Source of the DNA: Lepidodermella squamata
Taxonomy: Eukaryota; Gastrotricha
Assembly (NCBI GenBank): GCA_047495785.1
Contig: JBLDXI010000007.1
Coordinates: 1,736,001-1,800,000 of the forward strand
Direction: 5' to 3'
Length of the DNA: 64,000 nt
Shown here: positions 39,047 through 48,692 of the stretch, in pieces
Layout of the letters: every line of letters starts with the position of its first letter
Position numbering within the stretch: position 1 is the stretch's first letter
Translations under genes and position numbers: made by a program
The notes under the pieces: model-generated
What the model was told of the DNA's origin: nothing
Seen by the model: only the letters and a program-made list of their open reading frames with translations
Databases searched by the model: none

Positions 39047-39694
39047 TTAGAAAGGAGTGGCCGGGCGGGTGGCAAGGTAAGCCTTGAGGCCAGCGTTGTC
39101 CAAGACAGACTTGGCAATAGCATGGATGGTGGGGAACTTGGCCGAGAAGGCGTCAATCTCTTCCTTTGTCTTGTTGTTGTGTGCGTTGTCAAGGATGAGG
39201 CCGAGGGTGACGTCGGCATAGGTGATGGCCTCGTCGCTGGCGACGCTCTTGCCGTTGTGGGCCTTGGCCTTGGCCTCCAGGAAGGTGAAGATGCGGTGGG
39301 CGATCTGCTTGGCAGCCTCGGTCAGCTCGGCCTTCTTGGCGGCGTCCTTCTCGAAGAAAGCCTTCATGCCAGCCTCCAGCACCTCCTTGGCAGCCTCGAA
39401 GGCCTCGTCAGCGCGGGCGGTTTCCTTCGGGGTCTTGCCGTTGAGGCCGTGCCATGAGGCGATAGCGCGGACAATGCTGGCGCTCTGGGTCATGTGCTCG
39501 CTGGTGCCATCGGGCTTGTGGATCTCGATGACGGGCAGCTGGCCAAGGGGGAAGTTGGCCTTGATCGCCGGCCATTCCTCCATGGTGTAGCGCTTGTCGG
39601 TGTATTCACGACCAACATAGGCCAACAGGAAGCGGGCCAACTCAGCACGGCCACGGCCGTTGAAGTAGTGCAGGGTGATTTTGTGATCAGCCAT
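39047..39694 (-). CDS. Intronless sigma-type glutathione S-transferase GST-11 with strong codon bias
   Basis: 215 aa, one exon. The ATG at 39692-39694 opens MADHKITLHYFNGRGRAELA; an upstream extension of the frame to 39976 has no GST similarity. Catalytic Tyr, GQLPVIEI loop and Gln-Ser (TQSASIVRAI) are present; tail AYLATRPATPF. Codons end overwhelmingly in G or C (GCC, AAG, GAG, CTC), unlike the mixed usage of the other GSTs. In compact animal genomes this usually marks a very highly expressed gene. TATA box at 39782-39789. Probably the dominant housekeeping or constitutive GST of the cluster (inference). Confidence 0.95.
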   Translation of the reverse strand: MADHKITLHYFNGRGRAELARFLLAYVGREYTDKRYTMEEWPAIKANFPLGQLPVIEIHKPDGTSEHMTQSASIVRAIASWHGLNGKTPKETARADEAFEAAKEVLEAGMKAFFEKDAAKKAELTEAAKQIAHRIFTFLEAKAKAHNGKSVASDEAITYADVTLGLILDNAHNNKTKEEIDAFSAKFPTIHAIAKSVLDNAGLKAYLATRPATPF

Positions 39695-39781
39695 TGCGTT
39701 GCGGGATGAAGTCTTTATTGCGAGAAGTATTAGTCGAAATGCGAATTCAGAGACACTGGTCTTCAACCCCGAACTAGCTGG

Positions 39782-39811
39782 TTTATAAAGGCTTGGGAAG
39801 TCGGTCGAAAA
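39782..39811 (-). promoter_or_regulatory. GST-11 promoter: TATA box and TCGACCGAC-type motif
   Basis: TTTATAAA at 39782-39789 (88 bp before ATG). On the plus strand GTCGGTCGAAAAA at 39799-39811, i.e. the motif in inverted orientation relative to most other GSTs. Confidence 0.5.
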
Positions 39812-39976
39812 AGATAAGGAACGGAAAAAAACGGTGTGTAAACAAGCCGCTATCACCGCTGTATGGCATGACCGGCAAATTTCCAGCTCAACCGGCCGAC
39901 GTAGCATAGCAAATAACACGACCCACTTATTTGCATAATGATAACTAGGAAACTTCTCGAAAGCATAGCCTTGCAA

Positions 39977-41359
39977 TCTCTAGAGTGAAAGTTGTGACCA
40001 TCCGAGATAGTGACCCCTTCTTCCTTTTTGACCTGATATGACGTGGCGAAATCGAGGAACGGGCATCTCGAAAATTTCTGAAAGGGTTGGACCTGAGCCA
40101 AAAGATGAAGTCTAATGAAATTTTGTGACGTTCCTAGCTAAGCCTTATTTTTTAAATTGTTGTCGGATTTTTCAAACTATTACTGAAATTATAGTATTAC
40201 AACATCCCGACATCTTCTGGAAGAATTTCAATAGCCTGAAGAATTCGAAAAATTTGGAAGCATTTTTGACTGTCAACTGCAGTCTCAATAGCGTGAATCA
40301 TTGATTGGACTTTGACCTTGCAAATCCCGGCCTGCAATATATATCGTAAAGCCGGGATCCTTTAAATTTCGGATGTCTATTTGCGAGATGACCGGAAATG
40401 ATCTTTATTTATACCCAAAAAGTGTCCACAATTACTGCAAAATATTTCAAATTGACAACAGTTAGTTATTATAGTTAAAATTGCTAAAATGTGCAGTCCG
40501 ACCAAATATCGTCTACACTTTGGTCTAAAATATCTCCTGTTAACTGTACAATAACCAAATGTAGGATGAGCGGAAACATATATTTTGGAATATTTGTTTG
40601 GCCTTGGCCTAAAGCCACTTTTCAGTATTTCTAAAGCTTTTATTTTTAGATTATCGTAATTGGAAATGAATTATTTTTAAATTCTGCTTACAATTATGTG
40701 CAAGGCGTAGCGTTCACCTTAGAAATCATACATCGCCGCAAAATTCTTGAAATTTTTGAAATTAAAATAAGGAACAACATTGAGCTTGGTTCCGCAAAAG
40801 CAAATTGGGTTCTAAATCCCGTAAATTGGGTTCCGCTAAAAGATATCAGTATTTCCTGACTCAAACCCGACGTTTAGCTTGGAAAGCAATGCTTCTACTC
40901 GAATATTCTACTCGATTGGGATAAAATTAAAGTTTAATTGCTGTTGAATCAATCTGCAGAAAATATTCTTTCGCAATTTAGTTGAGCTCGTCGAACCATT
41001 CCTGAAACCTCCAGGTCCATTCCAGGAACCAAAAGGGATGTTGATTCCAAGAATAATTACGCGAGAACCCTTTTTTTAGAAATATTCAGAAATTTCGTAA
41101 AATCGGAAATTCGTTCTGAGTTCTGAATCTTACTCTGACGCTTCTGTATAATAAAATTATTGACATGATTTCGATGTTGATGTGATGATAGTTTATTTCA
41201 AGTTTGAAGGTGAAAGTGTCGATTAACGTAAGATAATAAAGGCTGATGGGTTCCTGCGAGCAATCTTAATAACGGCAGTCAACATTATTACATATTGGAT
41301 TATTATCAGAGATTTCAGGTTATTTGAGTCAGTAAATCGTTTTTTCCTGATCGTATCGT
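39977..41359. other. Gap between GST-11 and GST-12
   Basis: Long non-coding stretch. About 40785-40855 holds a fragment of the MITE family seen at 16806-17098 (GGTTCCGCTAAAAGATATC). No gene recognised. Confidence 0.45.
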
Positions 41360-42173
41360 TTAGAACTCCGTGACAGGACGTTTAGCAATATAAGCCTATA
41401 ATTTATAAATAAAATCATTGTTGAAAAAACCGGAGGAAAGTAATCGCAGACCTTAACACCAGGATTATCCAGAACAGCCTTGGCGATGGCAGTCATCGTT
41501 GGGAAATGTTTTTCAAGCATTTCCAGCTTCTCCTTCATCGGTTTCGTGTGATCATAAACCATGGCAATGCCAATATCGGCATAGGTGTGCTATATAAAAT
41601 GAAGGAATTATGAACATTCTCTGATGCAACACGACCACGACACTCACCCCTGACCCTCCAGCAACGTTCTTGCCGCCATTTTCCAAGGCCTTTTTCTCAA
41701 GGTAGCCAAAAATTCGCGGCATGAGATCAGTCGCCATTTTCTTCTCCATTTCTTCCTTCTTAGCAGCGTCCTTTTCGAAATGTAGCTGAGCGCCAAATTC
41801 CATAACTTCCCTTAGACTCTCGAAAGCTTCATCAGCACGAGCTTGTTCTTCCAAAGTTTTCCCATTCAATCCATACATCGTAGCCAAAGTTCGGGCAAGG
41901 GTTGCGCTCTGGGCTAGCATCACCGATTTTCCATCTTTGTTCGTGAATTCTATAACAGGCAGTTGCCCTAGAGGCGCTTGAGGTTTGAAAGCTGGCCAGT
42001 CTTCCTTCGTGTAACGCTGATCTTTAAACTCCTTCCCAGCATAAGATAGAATGAGTCGGGAGAGTTCAGCTCGACCTAAAGCATGATCATATTCTGACGA
42101 TTTATTTTCAAACAATGAAATGCTCACCTTTTCCGTTGAAATAGTGAACAGTGATTTTGCTATCCTTATCCAT
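41360..42173 (-). CDS. Sigma-type glutathione S-transferase GST-12
   Basis: 215 aa in four exons: 42173-42128, 42075-41648, 41589-41452 and 41395-41360. All introns are 50-60 bp and the frame closes exactly. The N-terminus (MDKDSKITVHYFNGKGRAEL) is almost the same as that of intronless GST-9, so GST-12 looks like the intron-bearing relative of GST-8 to GST-10. Catalytic Tyr, GQLPVIEF loop and Gln-Ser (AQSATLARTL) are present. The last exon codes for only 11 residues (AYIAKRPVTEF). The start was set by homology; a long upstream open frame from 42427 is non-coding. Confidence 0.9.
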
Positions 42174-42602
42174 GTTTCAGCGTGTCCAAAAGTGAACTTG
42201 CAAGGTACAAGAAGAAATGCGAGAAATGGGTCGAAAAAAGCGCGGTGTGTAGACTGCGAAATAAATTCTAGCCTGACGTGCTGAGGGAAAAAAAATGCGA
42301 CGGAAATCGATTTCCGGCGTCGTGTGTGTGCGCGCCTAGGCACGCAGTAATAGCTCTCAGTAGCGTTATTTCGCGCGGGTTTATCGATGATTTTTATATC
42401 GCAGCAAACAGCTGAACACGCAAACACGCTGTATAGGGTAGTGAATAAATTAAATTATAAATAAAGCAGCGAAAAACTCCTTCACCTATACGCAGGCAAA
42501 TAATCATAAGTCGTGGCTGATTCTCTTGACATATTTTTCAATTATACAAGTTTATTGTGGTTCAAGTTAAACAAGTCAGGACATTAAAATTAAGTGTATT
42601 GC

Positions 42603-43364
42603 TTAAAATGCTGTGTCTGGTCGTTTAGCAAGGTACTCCTGTTAAAAAAATAATAAAAAAATTGATTTAAATTTAGCAATTTTTACGCGAATTTCTGGCG
42701 TTTCCATCACACGTTTCGCGATTGAAAAAAGTGTTGGATAAACCCGCTCAATTTTATCCATGCCGTCCACATTTGAAGCATTCAGAGTATCGAAAAGCAG
42801 GGCTAGAGTTAGATCCGCATACGTGAACTAAAATTAAAATTTTAATAATTAAATTGATTTTTTTTCAAATTTTCTCACCCCTTCTCCGCCAGCTAAATTT
42901 TTCCCAAAATTTTCCTTAGCTAGCCGTTCAAGATAGGCGAAAATCGGTGGCATTATAACTTTTTGAATGTGGTTCAGCATTTTGTTGCGTAATGATGGAT
43001 TTTTTTCGAAAACAGCCTTCGCGCCAATGTCCATGATTTCTCGTAAGCACTCGAAGGCCTCATCAGCCCTAGCCCGTTGTTCGAAATCTTTACCGCCCAA
43101 ATTGAACAGGACCGCCAGTTGTCGAGCCATTGTCGCAGGTTGGCATAACGTCGCAGTTTTTCCGCTTTGCTTGTTCTTAAATTCAATGAAAGGAAGCTCG
43201 CCAATAGGCGCTTGAGGTCGAAAAGCTGGCCAGTCTGCATTAGCAATACGGTGGTCTTCGAATTCTTTCTTAGCGAAGGTCAAGATCCATCTGACCAACT
43301 CAGCTCTGCCCCTTGCGTTGAAGTAGTGAACCGTAACCTCGCTATCTTTCTCCATTATTGCCAC
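42603..43364 (-). CDS. Sigma-type glutathione S-transferase GST-13 with Gln-Pro at the glutathione site
   Basis: About 220 aa in three exons: 43364-42879, 42827-42687 and 42638-42603, sharing with GST-12 the tiny last exon (EYLAKRPDTAF). The start may be the first Met (MAIMEKDSEV) or the fourth residue (MEKDSEV), which aligns better with MDKDSK of its relatives. Catalytic Tyr in VTVHYFNARGRAELVRW. The conserved Gln-Ser that binds the glutamyl part of glutathione is Gln-Pro (CQPATMARQL), a change likely to weaken glutathione binding. It lies only 184 bp from the stop of GST-14. Confidence 0.9.
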
Positions 43365-43547
43365 GAGCTAAAATTAAGTGCTTAATTATTGCGCACTTTA
43401 AAGTCACCAAAAAATCACACCTTCACGGTCGAATAAAAGAAAAGGTGAGAAGCTGCGAATTTATTGCTTTATCATCGATTTTAATCAACCAAAAATAATA
43501 TGAATAATCAAGGCCGAATAAGGTCAAGCAATAACTTCAAATTGACT

Positions 43548-44249
43548 TCAGAATCGCGTATTGTTGTCTCGCGTGGCCAAATAAGCAGCAATATCCGGGG
43601 ATGTATTGATAGACTTAGCCAAGGCAGCAAGGTGAGGATATTTTTCGGTCATAACAGCCTGGTCAAGCATTTTGTCATGAGGGATGGCATCGTAAAATTG
43701 GGCGAGATACAAATCCGGATAAGCAACCTGCAAGCAGAATTTCAGCATTTAAAATTCAATCAAATAGGTTCAACTAACAGTATCTCCTCCAATCAGGCTT
43801 TTCCCGCCATTTTCGATCAGACGATGCTCCAGGAACCCGAAAATAAGTGGGATCAACATTTCAGTCAATTGCTTATGAAGCGCAGCCTTCTGTTCCGCGT
43901 CCTTCTCCCAGAAGACCCGGGCCATAAAGTCGACAACCTCACGAATGCTTTCGAAGGCCTCATCAGCGTGAGCCGTTTCTTCCGGACATTTGCCGGCCAA
44001 TCCAGTGGCCTGGGCAACGAAGCGCACAATGGCACCACTCTGCGCGAGCTTACCTCGCTTGCCGTCTTTCCTAGTGAACTCGAGAACAGGAACCCGGCGT
44101 AGATCTGTGTTTTTCACCTCATGCGTTGGCCATTGGTCGAAGGGTATACGGTTATCAGTATAGGGCGTCTTGCTGTAGATGAACAGGTATCGAATCGGCT
44201 CACCGCGGCCTCGGCCGTGAAAATAATGGAGAATAAAATTAGTCGCCAT
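43548..44249 (-). CDS. Sigma-type glutathione S-transferase GST-14
   Basis: 216 aa: exon 1 44249-43779, exon 2 43727-43548, with an intron of about 51 bp after GGDT; exon 2 opens VAYPDLYLAQFYDAI. Catalytic Tyr in FILHYFHGRGRGEPIRYL; Gln-Ser in AQSGAIVRFV. The C-terminus RDNNTRF is shared with GST-15 (RDNNTPF). The loop before the cis-Pro differs from the family (LRRVPVLEF in place of GQLPVLEF). 188 bp separates its start from the stop of GST-15. Confidence 0.93.
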
Positions 44250-44436
44250 TCTAAGAAGAAGTCAACAAAAAATTAACGAAATTCACGAAAATATTATCGT
44301 ATAGCAAGATTTTTTCATTCATTACTGACTCGTGGCTTACAACTGGTAAAGAAAAAACGCCACTTCAAAAATCTTGCTTGTGGGTTTCTTCTTATATGCA
44401 AGCAATATCGTGCTTGGCTCGTCAACATGCGCCGTA

Positions 44437-45136
44437 TTAAAACGGAGTGTTGTTGTCACGAGTGGCGATGTAGGCTGAAATTTCAGGCGACTCGTTAATA
44501 GCCTTGGCCAGAGCAGTTAATCCTGGAAACTTTTCCCAAGTCTTCTGGGCATCTAAAATTTTGTCCCGCGGTATAGCGTCGTAAATTTGCGCCAAGAAAG
44601 CATCGGCATAGGTGTACTGAAAATCCACAAAAACTCATGACTTTCCAGAAAAAAGAATGATGAAGGTGACTTACCCCGTCACCACCGGCAAGATTTCTAC
44701 CGCCGGTCTCTTTGAGGCGACGTTCCAAGAACCCGAAAATGCGAGGAATTACTTCGTCCGTAAGCTGCGTTAACAACTTGGCCTTCTTCTCCGCGTCGCT
44801 TTCAATGAAAACCTTCCCGAAGAAATCCAAAAGTTCTCGTAGGCTTTCGAAGGCTTCATCCGCTTTAACTGTCTCTTCGAGCGACTTTCCAGCCATACCA
44901 GTTACTCGGCCAACGTAGCGGGCAATGGCTCCGCTTTGAATAATGTGTATCGTTTTGCCGTCCTTATTGACCTCGAGTGAAGGAACTTGCCCCAATGGCA
45001 TTGTAGCCTTGATTGTGTTGATCCATTCATCGCGCTCGAAACGATGGTCAGTGTAGGGAGTCTTGCTCATGACGAACATGTATCGAATGACTTCAGCTCG
45101 GCCACGAGCGTTAAAGTAATGTACAGTGTAGGACAT
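44437..45136 (-). CDS. Sigma-type glutathione S-transferase GST-15
   Basis: 213 aa: exon 1 45136-44675, exon 2 44616-44437, with a 58-bp intron after GGDG. I use the ATG at 45136 (MSYTVHYFNARGRAEVIRYM) because upstream in-frame codons to 45199 have no counterpart in relatives. Catalytic Tyr, GQVPSLEV loop and Gln-Ser (IQSGAIARYV) are present. Sister of GST-14 and GST-16 by its RYMF/RYLF N-domain and YTYADAFLAQIYDAI exon 2. Confidence 0.94.
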
Positions 45137-45592
45137 TTTACAAGCACTTAGCTTTTGTGGGCTCAATTCTGCATATAATGAAACTCTATTAGCTTTCAAA
45201 AACGCATCGCTCGGTCCGATAACTTTTTTATCTGGTCATTATTGTAGATAAGGTAGAATATCGGTCAGTATGTTCACTCGCTGTAAATGATCTTGACTGG
45301 AGTATTAAAAGCCCACGTTAACGGACTTTATATTGCCCTGGTCTTTGACAATTAAAGTCTCGAAAGTGATCAGAAAGCGGAAGGGAAATGTGATAGTGTT
45401 ATTCACGCATGCATTCAAATATCTCGGAAATTCTTTTGAAAGCAAGAGAGAAGAATAGTTCCGACTAAGGACGTTCCTTGTCTGAGTCACTGAAATTGTT
45501 GTTCGCTGCAAGTTAGCTTCATATGTCCACATACTCTTCTCGATTCGTTTTGAATTTCTGATAAGCTTCTCTGCAAGATCGAACAGAACGCC
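45137..45592. promoter_or_regulatory. Divergent intergenic region between GST-15 and GBR-1
   Basis: A 456-bp gap from which GST-15 (minus) and the receptor GBR-1 (plus) are transcribed apart. No motif assigned with confidence. Confidence 0.4.
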
Positions 45593-47959
45593 ATGCGTTT
45601 GCTATTCGCCATCGTTCTAGCAAAGACTTTCTTCTTTGCTGCAGGGAAGAAGGCAAAAGGGCTGGATATTCTGGCCTTTGTCGCTTTTACAGGCAATGAA
45701 CCAAGGGACGGAAAGTTCTGCAGAGCCTCAATGCAAGTAGCCGTCGACGCAGCGAATAACAACACCAGCTTCATACCCGATTATCACATCAATGCTGTGT
45801 ATAGAGATGAAGGACCAGTGGCTCTTCAAGTTGTCAACAGAATGATGGAATTCAGGGATAGAATTGATGTTACTAACATCTCCCCTATCATTGTTGGACC
45901 ATATTTCACGACAGGATGCCAACGCTTGGCTCAATTGCTGCATCACGTCAATATGACAGCTGTTGGAACTGCTTGCAGTACTCCATTTTTCACTGGTGAT
46001 AGGAAGAACTACCCTAACCTCTACAGGATTAGCATGCCCGGCGAAGACGTGAATATTCCAAAAGTCGAATTCATCCTGAAATTCGGGCAATGGAGAAAAG
46101 TGGCGGTAATCACCAATGCCCTGTCAATTTACGACTACTCAGTCGCGGCGTTATTCGTCCAACTCGCTACTTCAAAAGGAATCGCTATTCCTTGGTTCGA
46201 TATAGTGAGCGATGTAAGCGATTCCGTTATCGAATCTCTGAAAAATAGCGACGCTCGAATCATTAACATTGACGTTGGGAACAGGCCAGCTTTTATGCAG
46301 CGATTGTTCTGCCAGGCTTATAAGGTCGGAATAACCGGGTCTAGGTACATCTTCCTAGCTCATGCAGCTGGATTCGTTGACGAACCCAGCTTACCCCTCG
46401 TCATCTACCCAGGCTGCACTAGGGAGATAGTTAGGGAACAGTATAGATACACCTATTGGATCGGTCCAACCACTGTTTCCACCATACCATTCGGTATCCA
46501 ACCACTAGCCTTAGGGTATGACTTGACAGGATTCGAGAACAGATTGGATGAAATGATGAATTCATCCCGAGGCTCTGATTACATTATGAGACAACTATGC
46601 CACGACGCTATGGTTGAAGCTTTGGTAGCTCTAGATCGATCTGAAAAAATCCTGAGGAATTTTTCAATGACTTTGTCTGACTATCGCAATTACCCCAAAG
46701 AGGTGAGTCACGTGATCAATCGGTCTCTTGCTGTGACTGACTTTATTGGAGCTCGCGTTGGCAGGACCAAGTATTCCCCCCGCTTAGAAATGGACTACGA
46801 ACCTCAATACGTCTCTTACCTTCTGTCTGAAGGCAGTCTTAATCCTATCGACTTATTATCCGTAAAATTGAACCCTGACAACGCGTCATCCACACCAACT
46901 ATACTTTCCCTAAGACCTATAGTCTGGGCGACAAATGACGGGAAACCTCCGAAGGATTCGAGAACGGTGGAGACAGTTATGAAGGATGTAAGCCGAGTAG
47001 TGACTGGAATTATTTGGTCACTATCAATTGTATCGTTAATGCTATCTCTTGCTGCCCTGATCGGATATTGCCGGTTGGAATCCTCGCGGCGAATATCAGT
47101 TGTTCTGGCATACAAAGTAGTTTCGTCTGCAGCTGTTCTTCTGCTGTTAATTTCGGCTTGCATTCATTCGACGCCCGGAGTTTTGTTCGCAGGCGTTCCA
47201 CAAATTTGTAATATCAATATAGCTCTGGCAACCATAGCACTGTCTCTCTACCACGGAGGTTTGATCGCCAAGCTCATGTTCATCAGACAACATATCAAAG
47301 GTATTATCAAGCAATGCGGCCAAGTCATTGTAGTAGAAAGTTTCCAAGAAGACACATTGTCTTCAAAAACTCATTCTCAGTCAGTTAATACTAGTACCAG
47401 GAGGCGTGTGATCGACGCCAGAGGGCAAGTGAAATCAAGGAGGCTTATAATTGTCCAGAATGCAATTGTTCAGAAGTTTAATACGCGACACTATTTTAAG
47501 ACGCTGGCCTTATTCGTTTGCATCAATTCAGTCATCTTGATTGCGTGGTTGGCAATCGAGTCGGTTCGATTTGAAACAATCCCTAATATCTCTTCATCAG
47601 GCTATGACTACAAGACAGATACTTACTTCGAGATTAGGACGGCCAGCTGTGATTACTCGGAATCTTTACCGTGGATTCTGGCTCTATTATTGATTCACGT
47701 GTTACCGTTAATAGCCTGTCTATTACTGGCATTCTCTTCGTTCACTCAGCTGAAAAAGATTGATGGACTGGCTAAAACTCTTGAATTCGGCAACATTGTC
47801 AGCACTTTGATCAACTCGATAACTCTCATAACTGCGACGGTGCTAATTCTGTTGATTCTCACTGAGCCACTAGACAAACAAGTCACCCTGAGCTTCACGT
47901 TTCTAGTCGAGGCAGCATTTGCTAGCATCGTTAATTTTTATTACGTTTTTAAGCGCTAA
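45593..47959 (+). CDS. GABA-B-like class C receptor GBR-1 (788 aa, intronless)
   Basis: Signal peptide (MRLLFAIVLAKTFFFAAG), then a Venus-flytrap ligand domain of the ANF-receptor type (about 25-430: IIVGPYFTTGCQRLAQLL, YPNLYRISMPGED, GYDLTGFENRLDE), then seven hydrophobic segments (about 470-785). The link before the first helix carries the GABA-B-like WATNDGKPPKDS. The loop between helices 3 and 4 is long and basic, about 70 residues with many Ser/Thr. The protein ends (NFYYVFKR) right after helix 7, so it has no cytoplasmic tail and no coiled coil of the kind that pairs vertebrate GABA-B subunits. No introns, while GBR-3 and GBR-4 have one near the start. The ligand is unknown. Converges with GST-16. 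Confidence 0.9.
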   Translation: MRLLFAIVLAKTFFFAAGKKAKGLDILAFVAFTGNEPRDGKFCRASMQVAVDAANNNTSFIPDYHINAVYRDEGPVALQVVNRMMEFRDRIDVTNISPIIVGPYFTTGCQRLAQLLHHVNMTAVGTACSTPFFTGDRKNYPNLYRISMPGEDVNIPKVEFILKFGQWRKVAVITNALSIYDYSVAALFVQLATSKGIAIPWFDIVSDVSDSVIESLKNSDARIINIDVGNRPAFMQRLFCQAYKVGITGSRYIFLAHAAGFVDEPSLPLVIYPGCTREIVREQYRYTYWIGPTTVSTIPFGIQPLALGYDLTGFENRLDEMMNSSRGSDYIMRQLCHDAMVEALVALDRSEKILRNFSMTLSDYRNYPKEVSHVINRSLAVTDFIGARVGRTKYSPRLEMDYEPQYVSYLLSEGSLNPIDLLSVKLNPDNASSTPTILSLRPIVWATNDGKPPKDSRTVETVMKDVSRVVTGIIWSLSIVSLMLSLAALIGYCRLESSRRISVVLAYKVVSSAAVLLLLISACIHSTPGVLFAGVPQICNINIALATIALSLYHGGLIAKLMFIRQHIKGIIKQCGQVIVVESFQEDTLSSKTHSQSVNTSTRRRVIDARGQVKSRRLIIVQNAIVQKFNTRHYFKTLALFVCINSVILIAWLAIESVRFETIPNISSSGYDYKTDTYFEIRTASCDYSESLPWILALLLIHVLPLIACLLLAFSSFTQLKKIDGLAKTLEFGNIVSTLINSITLITATVLILLILTEPLDKQVTLSFTFLVEAAFASIVNFYYVFKR

Positions 47960-47999
47960 ATGTTTCTTGGCATTTGATTGTCACTGTTACGGTGTCGTC

Positions 48000-48692
48000 T
48001 TAAAATGGAGTATTCTCGCGTTTCGCAAGGTATGCCGCGATTTCAGGCGTTGCTTCTATTGTCTTTCCCAAGGCCACAAGACCTGGGGCAATGTCCCAGT
48101 CTGAATCTTCGACCGTCCCGCTTCGTCTCAATGAGTCAAAGTACTGTGCCAAATAGATGTCAGCGTATGTGTACTGTTACGCAGAAAAATTTGTAATAGG
48201 TACAGACAGAAATTAAAAGCTCACGTTTTCACCACCGGCAAGATTTTTTCCGTTGTTTTCTTGCAGTTTCTTCTCTAGGAACTTGAAAACACGCGGGAGG
48301 ACGTTCTCCCGAAGCGCAGTCCTGTTCGCCTCCTTCCTGGCTGGGTCAGGTTCGAAAATGGCTTTGTACATAGCTTCCTGCACTTCCTTCAAGCTTTCGT
48401 AGGCTTCATCGGCTCGAGCAGCCTCTTCGTCACTGCTTCCGTACAACCCAGCGACAGCTGCGACGTGGCGGATGATAGCGCCGCTTTGGATGATAGCTTG
48501 CTTTTTTCCATCCTTGCGCCACTCTAGGATAGGAACCTGACCTAAAGGCGTCAGAGTTTTGATCGGAGGCCATTCTTGCATAGTGAATCGGCGGTCGATG
48601 AATGGAATCTTGCTGTAGGTGAACATGTAGCGAACCAACTCGCCTCGACCGCGAGCGTGGAAGTAGTGTAGAGTATAATTTGGCTGATCCAT
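48000..48692 (-). CDS. Sigma-type glutathione S-transferase GST-16
   Basis: 213 aa: exon 1 48692-48225, exon 2 48173-48000, with a 51-bp intron; exon 2 begins YTYADIYLAQYFDSL. Start MDQPNYTLHYFHARGRGELV by alignment; MIVSMDQ (48704) is possible. Catalytic Tyr, GQVPILEW loop and Gln-Ser (IQSGAIIRHV) are present; tail AYLAKRENTPF. It is separated from GST-15 by the receptor GBR-1. Its stop lies only 40 bp from that of GBR-1 on the other strand, so the two 3' UTRs must overlap. Confidence 0.94.

Larger units (their letters stand above)
33315..39067. repeat. Segmental duplication, copy B (about 5.75 kb)
   Basis: Counterpart of 27632-33314. It contains GST-10 and LEC-B and continues at its right end into the intact GST-11 gene, whose last codons mark the duplication border. 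Confidence 0.85.

Noticed and set aside
39695-39976. N-terminal extension of GST-11 by 94 residues
   Set aside because: It covers the TATA box and promoter; every related GST starts at the equivalent of MADHKITLHYF.
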